Part shown: one piece after another, positions 3,998 to 5,383 of the stretch
How the letters are laid out: the number at the start of each line of letters is the position of its first letter
How positions within the stretch are numbered: the first letter of the stretch is position 1
Assembly (NCBI GenBank): GCA_902782885.1
Contig: CACZOW010000192.1
Location: 1-5,383, forward strand
Origin: an uncultured Ruminococcus sp.
Lineage (GTDB): Bacteria; Bacillota; Clostridia; UBA1212; UBA1255
Length of the DNA: 5,383 bases
Direction of reading: 5' to 3'
Made by a program: the position numbers and the translations under genes
The notes under the pieces: generated by a model
What the model saw: the letters and a program-made list of their open reading frames with translations, nothing else
What the model was told of the DNA's origin: nothing
Databases searched by the model: none

Positions 3998-5383
3998 TTA
4001 TTCCACGTCCTTGATGGAGAAATCCATGCGGCCCTGCTTGTCCAGGCCGATGTATTTGATCTTAACGATGTCGCCGACGTTGACCACGTCCTCGGTCTTT
4101 TCGACGCGGTACTTGGCCAGGCGGGAGATGTGCACCATGCCCTCTTTGCCCGGCAGGTACTCCACGAAGGCGCCGAAAGGCATTGTTTTCGTGACTTTGC
4201 CCTCGAAGATCGTGCCGACTTCGATATCGCCGGTGATGCCTTTGATGATCTCCATGGCTTTGTTGGCCGCTTCCTCTTCCACCGCCGCCACATAGATCGT
4301 GCCGTCGTCGTTGATGTCGATCTTAACGCCGGTCTCGTCGATGATGCGGTTGATGACTTTGCCGCCGGAACCGATGACGTCGCGGATCTTGTCCGGATCG
4401 ATCTTCATCTGGTACATCTTGGGCGCGTACTTGGACAGATGATCTCTCGGCTCGGAGATGCAGGGCAGGATCACTTCGTTCAGGATCTTCTCGCGGCCCG
4501 CGTGGGTCAGTTCGAACGCCTGACGGATGATCTCGTAGGACAGACCTTTGACTTTAATGTCGACCTGGATGGCGGTGATGCCCTTTTCGGTGCCCGCGAC
4601 CTTGAAGTCCATATCGCCGAAGAAGTCTTCGATGCCCTGGATATCCATGAAGGTAACGAAATCATTCTCGTCGTCGGGGTTGGTGACCAGACCGGCGGAA
4701 ATACCGGTGACCGGACGCTTGATCGGCACGCCCGCGTCCATCAGCGCCAGCGTGGAGCCGCAGACGCTGCCCTGAGACGTGGAACCGTTGGACATCAGCA
4801 CTTCGGAGACCAAACGGATGGCGTACGGGAATTCTTCTTCAGACGGAATGACGGGTTCCAGCGCGCGCTCCGCCAGAGCACCGTGACCGATCTCGCGGCG
4901 GCCGGGGCCCCTGGAAGTTTTGGCTTCACCTACGCAGTACGCGGGGAAGTTGTAGTGATGCATGTAGCGCTTGGTGTCTTCCAGGTCAATGCCGTCCATC
5001 TTCTGAATGTCGGACATAGGGCCGAGGGTGGCAACGGTAAGCACCTGCGTCAGGCCTCTCTTGAACAGACCCGAACCGTGAGTGCGGGGCAGCACGGCGA
5101 CTTCGGCGCTGAGCGGACGAATGTCGTACAGGCCGCGGCCGTCAACGCGTTTGTGCTCTTTCAGGATGCCTTCGCGCACGATGCCTTTTTCAAGCTTGTA
5201 GATAGCTTCGCCGACTTTGCCCTTGAGATCGGGGTACTTTTCGGCCAGCGCTTCCGCCGTGCGTTTGGTGAGGGCATCGATCTTAGCGTCGCGCTCCGGT
5301 TTGTCCGGCGTGTATACAGCGGCTTTCAGTTCGTCGAAAGCCAGCGCTTTGACGTCGTCGACCAGTTCGTGCGGCAGCTCCGC
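3998..5383 (-). CDS. pnp: Polynucleotide phosphorylase, C-terminal two thirds (5' end outside window)
   Basis: PNPase degrades RNA 3'-to-5' using phosphate, releasing nucleoside diphosphates, and acts as a cytosolic homotrimer. The visible 461 residues run off the right edge; full proteins have about 700. Residues 1-70 (AELPHELVDD...) are the helical domain between the two RNase PH cores. The second RNase PH core follows, with RREIGHG (162-168, catalytic His167), NGSTS (199-203, phosphate-binding Thr/Ser) and EDFFGDMDFKVAG (252-264; Asp253, Asp259 and Lys261 match the E. coli metal site D486/D492/K494). The KH domain carries VIGSGGK (336-342) and the S1 domain spans about 390-458 (TIFEGKVTKTMPFGAFVEYL). 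The protein ends three residues after S1 (DVE), with no long C-terminal tail. A GTG at 5179 is internal, not the start. All catalytic residues seen are intact. The frame stays open to the edge; rpsO, the usual upstream neighbour, is not visible. Confidence 0.97.
   Translation of the reverse strand, partial: AELPHELVDDVKALAFDELKAAVYTPDKPERDAKIDALTKRTAEALAEKYPDLKGKVGEAIYKLEKGIVREGILKEHKRVDGRGLYDIRPLSAEVAVLPRTHGSGLFKRGLTQVLTVATLGPMSDIQKMDGIDLEDTKRYMHHYNFPAYCVGEAKTSRGPGRREIGHGALAERALEPVIPSEEEFPYAIRLVSEVLMSNGSTSQGSVCGSTLALMDAGVPIKRPVTGISAGLVTNPDDENDFVTFMDIQGIEDFFGDMDFKVAGTEKGITAIQVDIKVKGLSYEIIRQAFELTHAGREKILNEVILPCISEPRDHLSKYAPKMYQMKIDPDKIRDVIGSGGKVINRIIDETGVKIDINDDGTIYVAAVEEEAANKAMEIIKGITGDIEVGTIFEGKVTKTMPFGAFVEYLPGKEGMVHISRLAKYRVEKTEDVVNVGDIVKIKYIGLDKQGRMDFSIKDVE

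Overview
The window reads as a chromosomal stretch from a Gram-positive Firmicute, most likely an uncultured Clostridia/Oscillospirales- or Christensenellales-type gut bacterium. This rests on strong GGAGG-type ribosome sites, sigma-A-like promoters with 17-bp spacers, a clostridial-style lipoprotein, a YwaF/TMEM164-type membrane protein and a PNPase of the usual bacterial kind. Base composition is mixed. The pnp part is GC-rich (37 of 60 bases G+C at 4441-4500), while the lipoprotein gene holds AT-rich stretches (17 of 60 at 2821-2880). The species cannot be named from the sequence alone.

Layout: (a) 1-1250, minus strand: an ABC-2 exporter operon of the GldA/GldF type. The ATPase gene overlaps by 4 bp the start of a permease gene that runs off the left edge, and a promoter lies at 1220-1248. 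(b) 1254-1982, minus strand: a six- to seven-helix YwaF/TMEM164-family membrane protein with its own near-consensus promoter at 2065-2093. (c) 2177-3187, plus strand: a 336-residue predicted lipoprotein of unknown function, driven divergently from (b) by a TTGACA-17-TATATT promoter. (d) 3184-3633, minus strand: a 149-residue protein with two membrane helices and a possible PH-like cytosolic domain, meeting (c) tail to tail with a 4-bp overlap. (e) 3706-3984, minus strand: a strong intrinsic terminator preceded by the remnant of a surface-protein gene, of which only the linker, C-terminal membrane anchor and lysine tail are left. (f) 3998-5383, minus strand: the C-terminal two thirds of polynucleotide phosphorylase, open at the right edge.

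The genes do not form one pathway. PNPase is core RNA turnover; the ABC exporter, YwaF-like protein, lipoprotein and two-helix protein are envelope functions of unknown substrate. The points most worth a second look are the truncated anchor gene with an in-frame TGA just after pnp, the terminator whose arm matches the 3' tail of 16S rRNA, and the convergent gene overlap with no terminator. I found no CRISPR array, transposase, tRNA or rRNA gene, and nothing that by itself makes a clearly new system.
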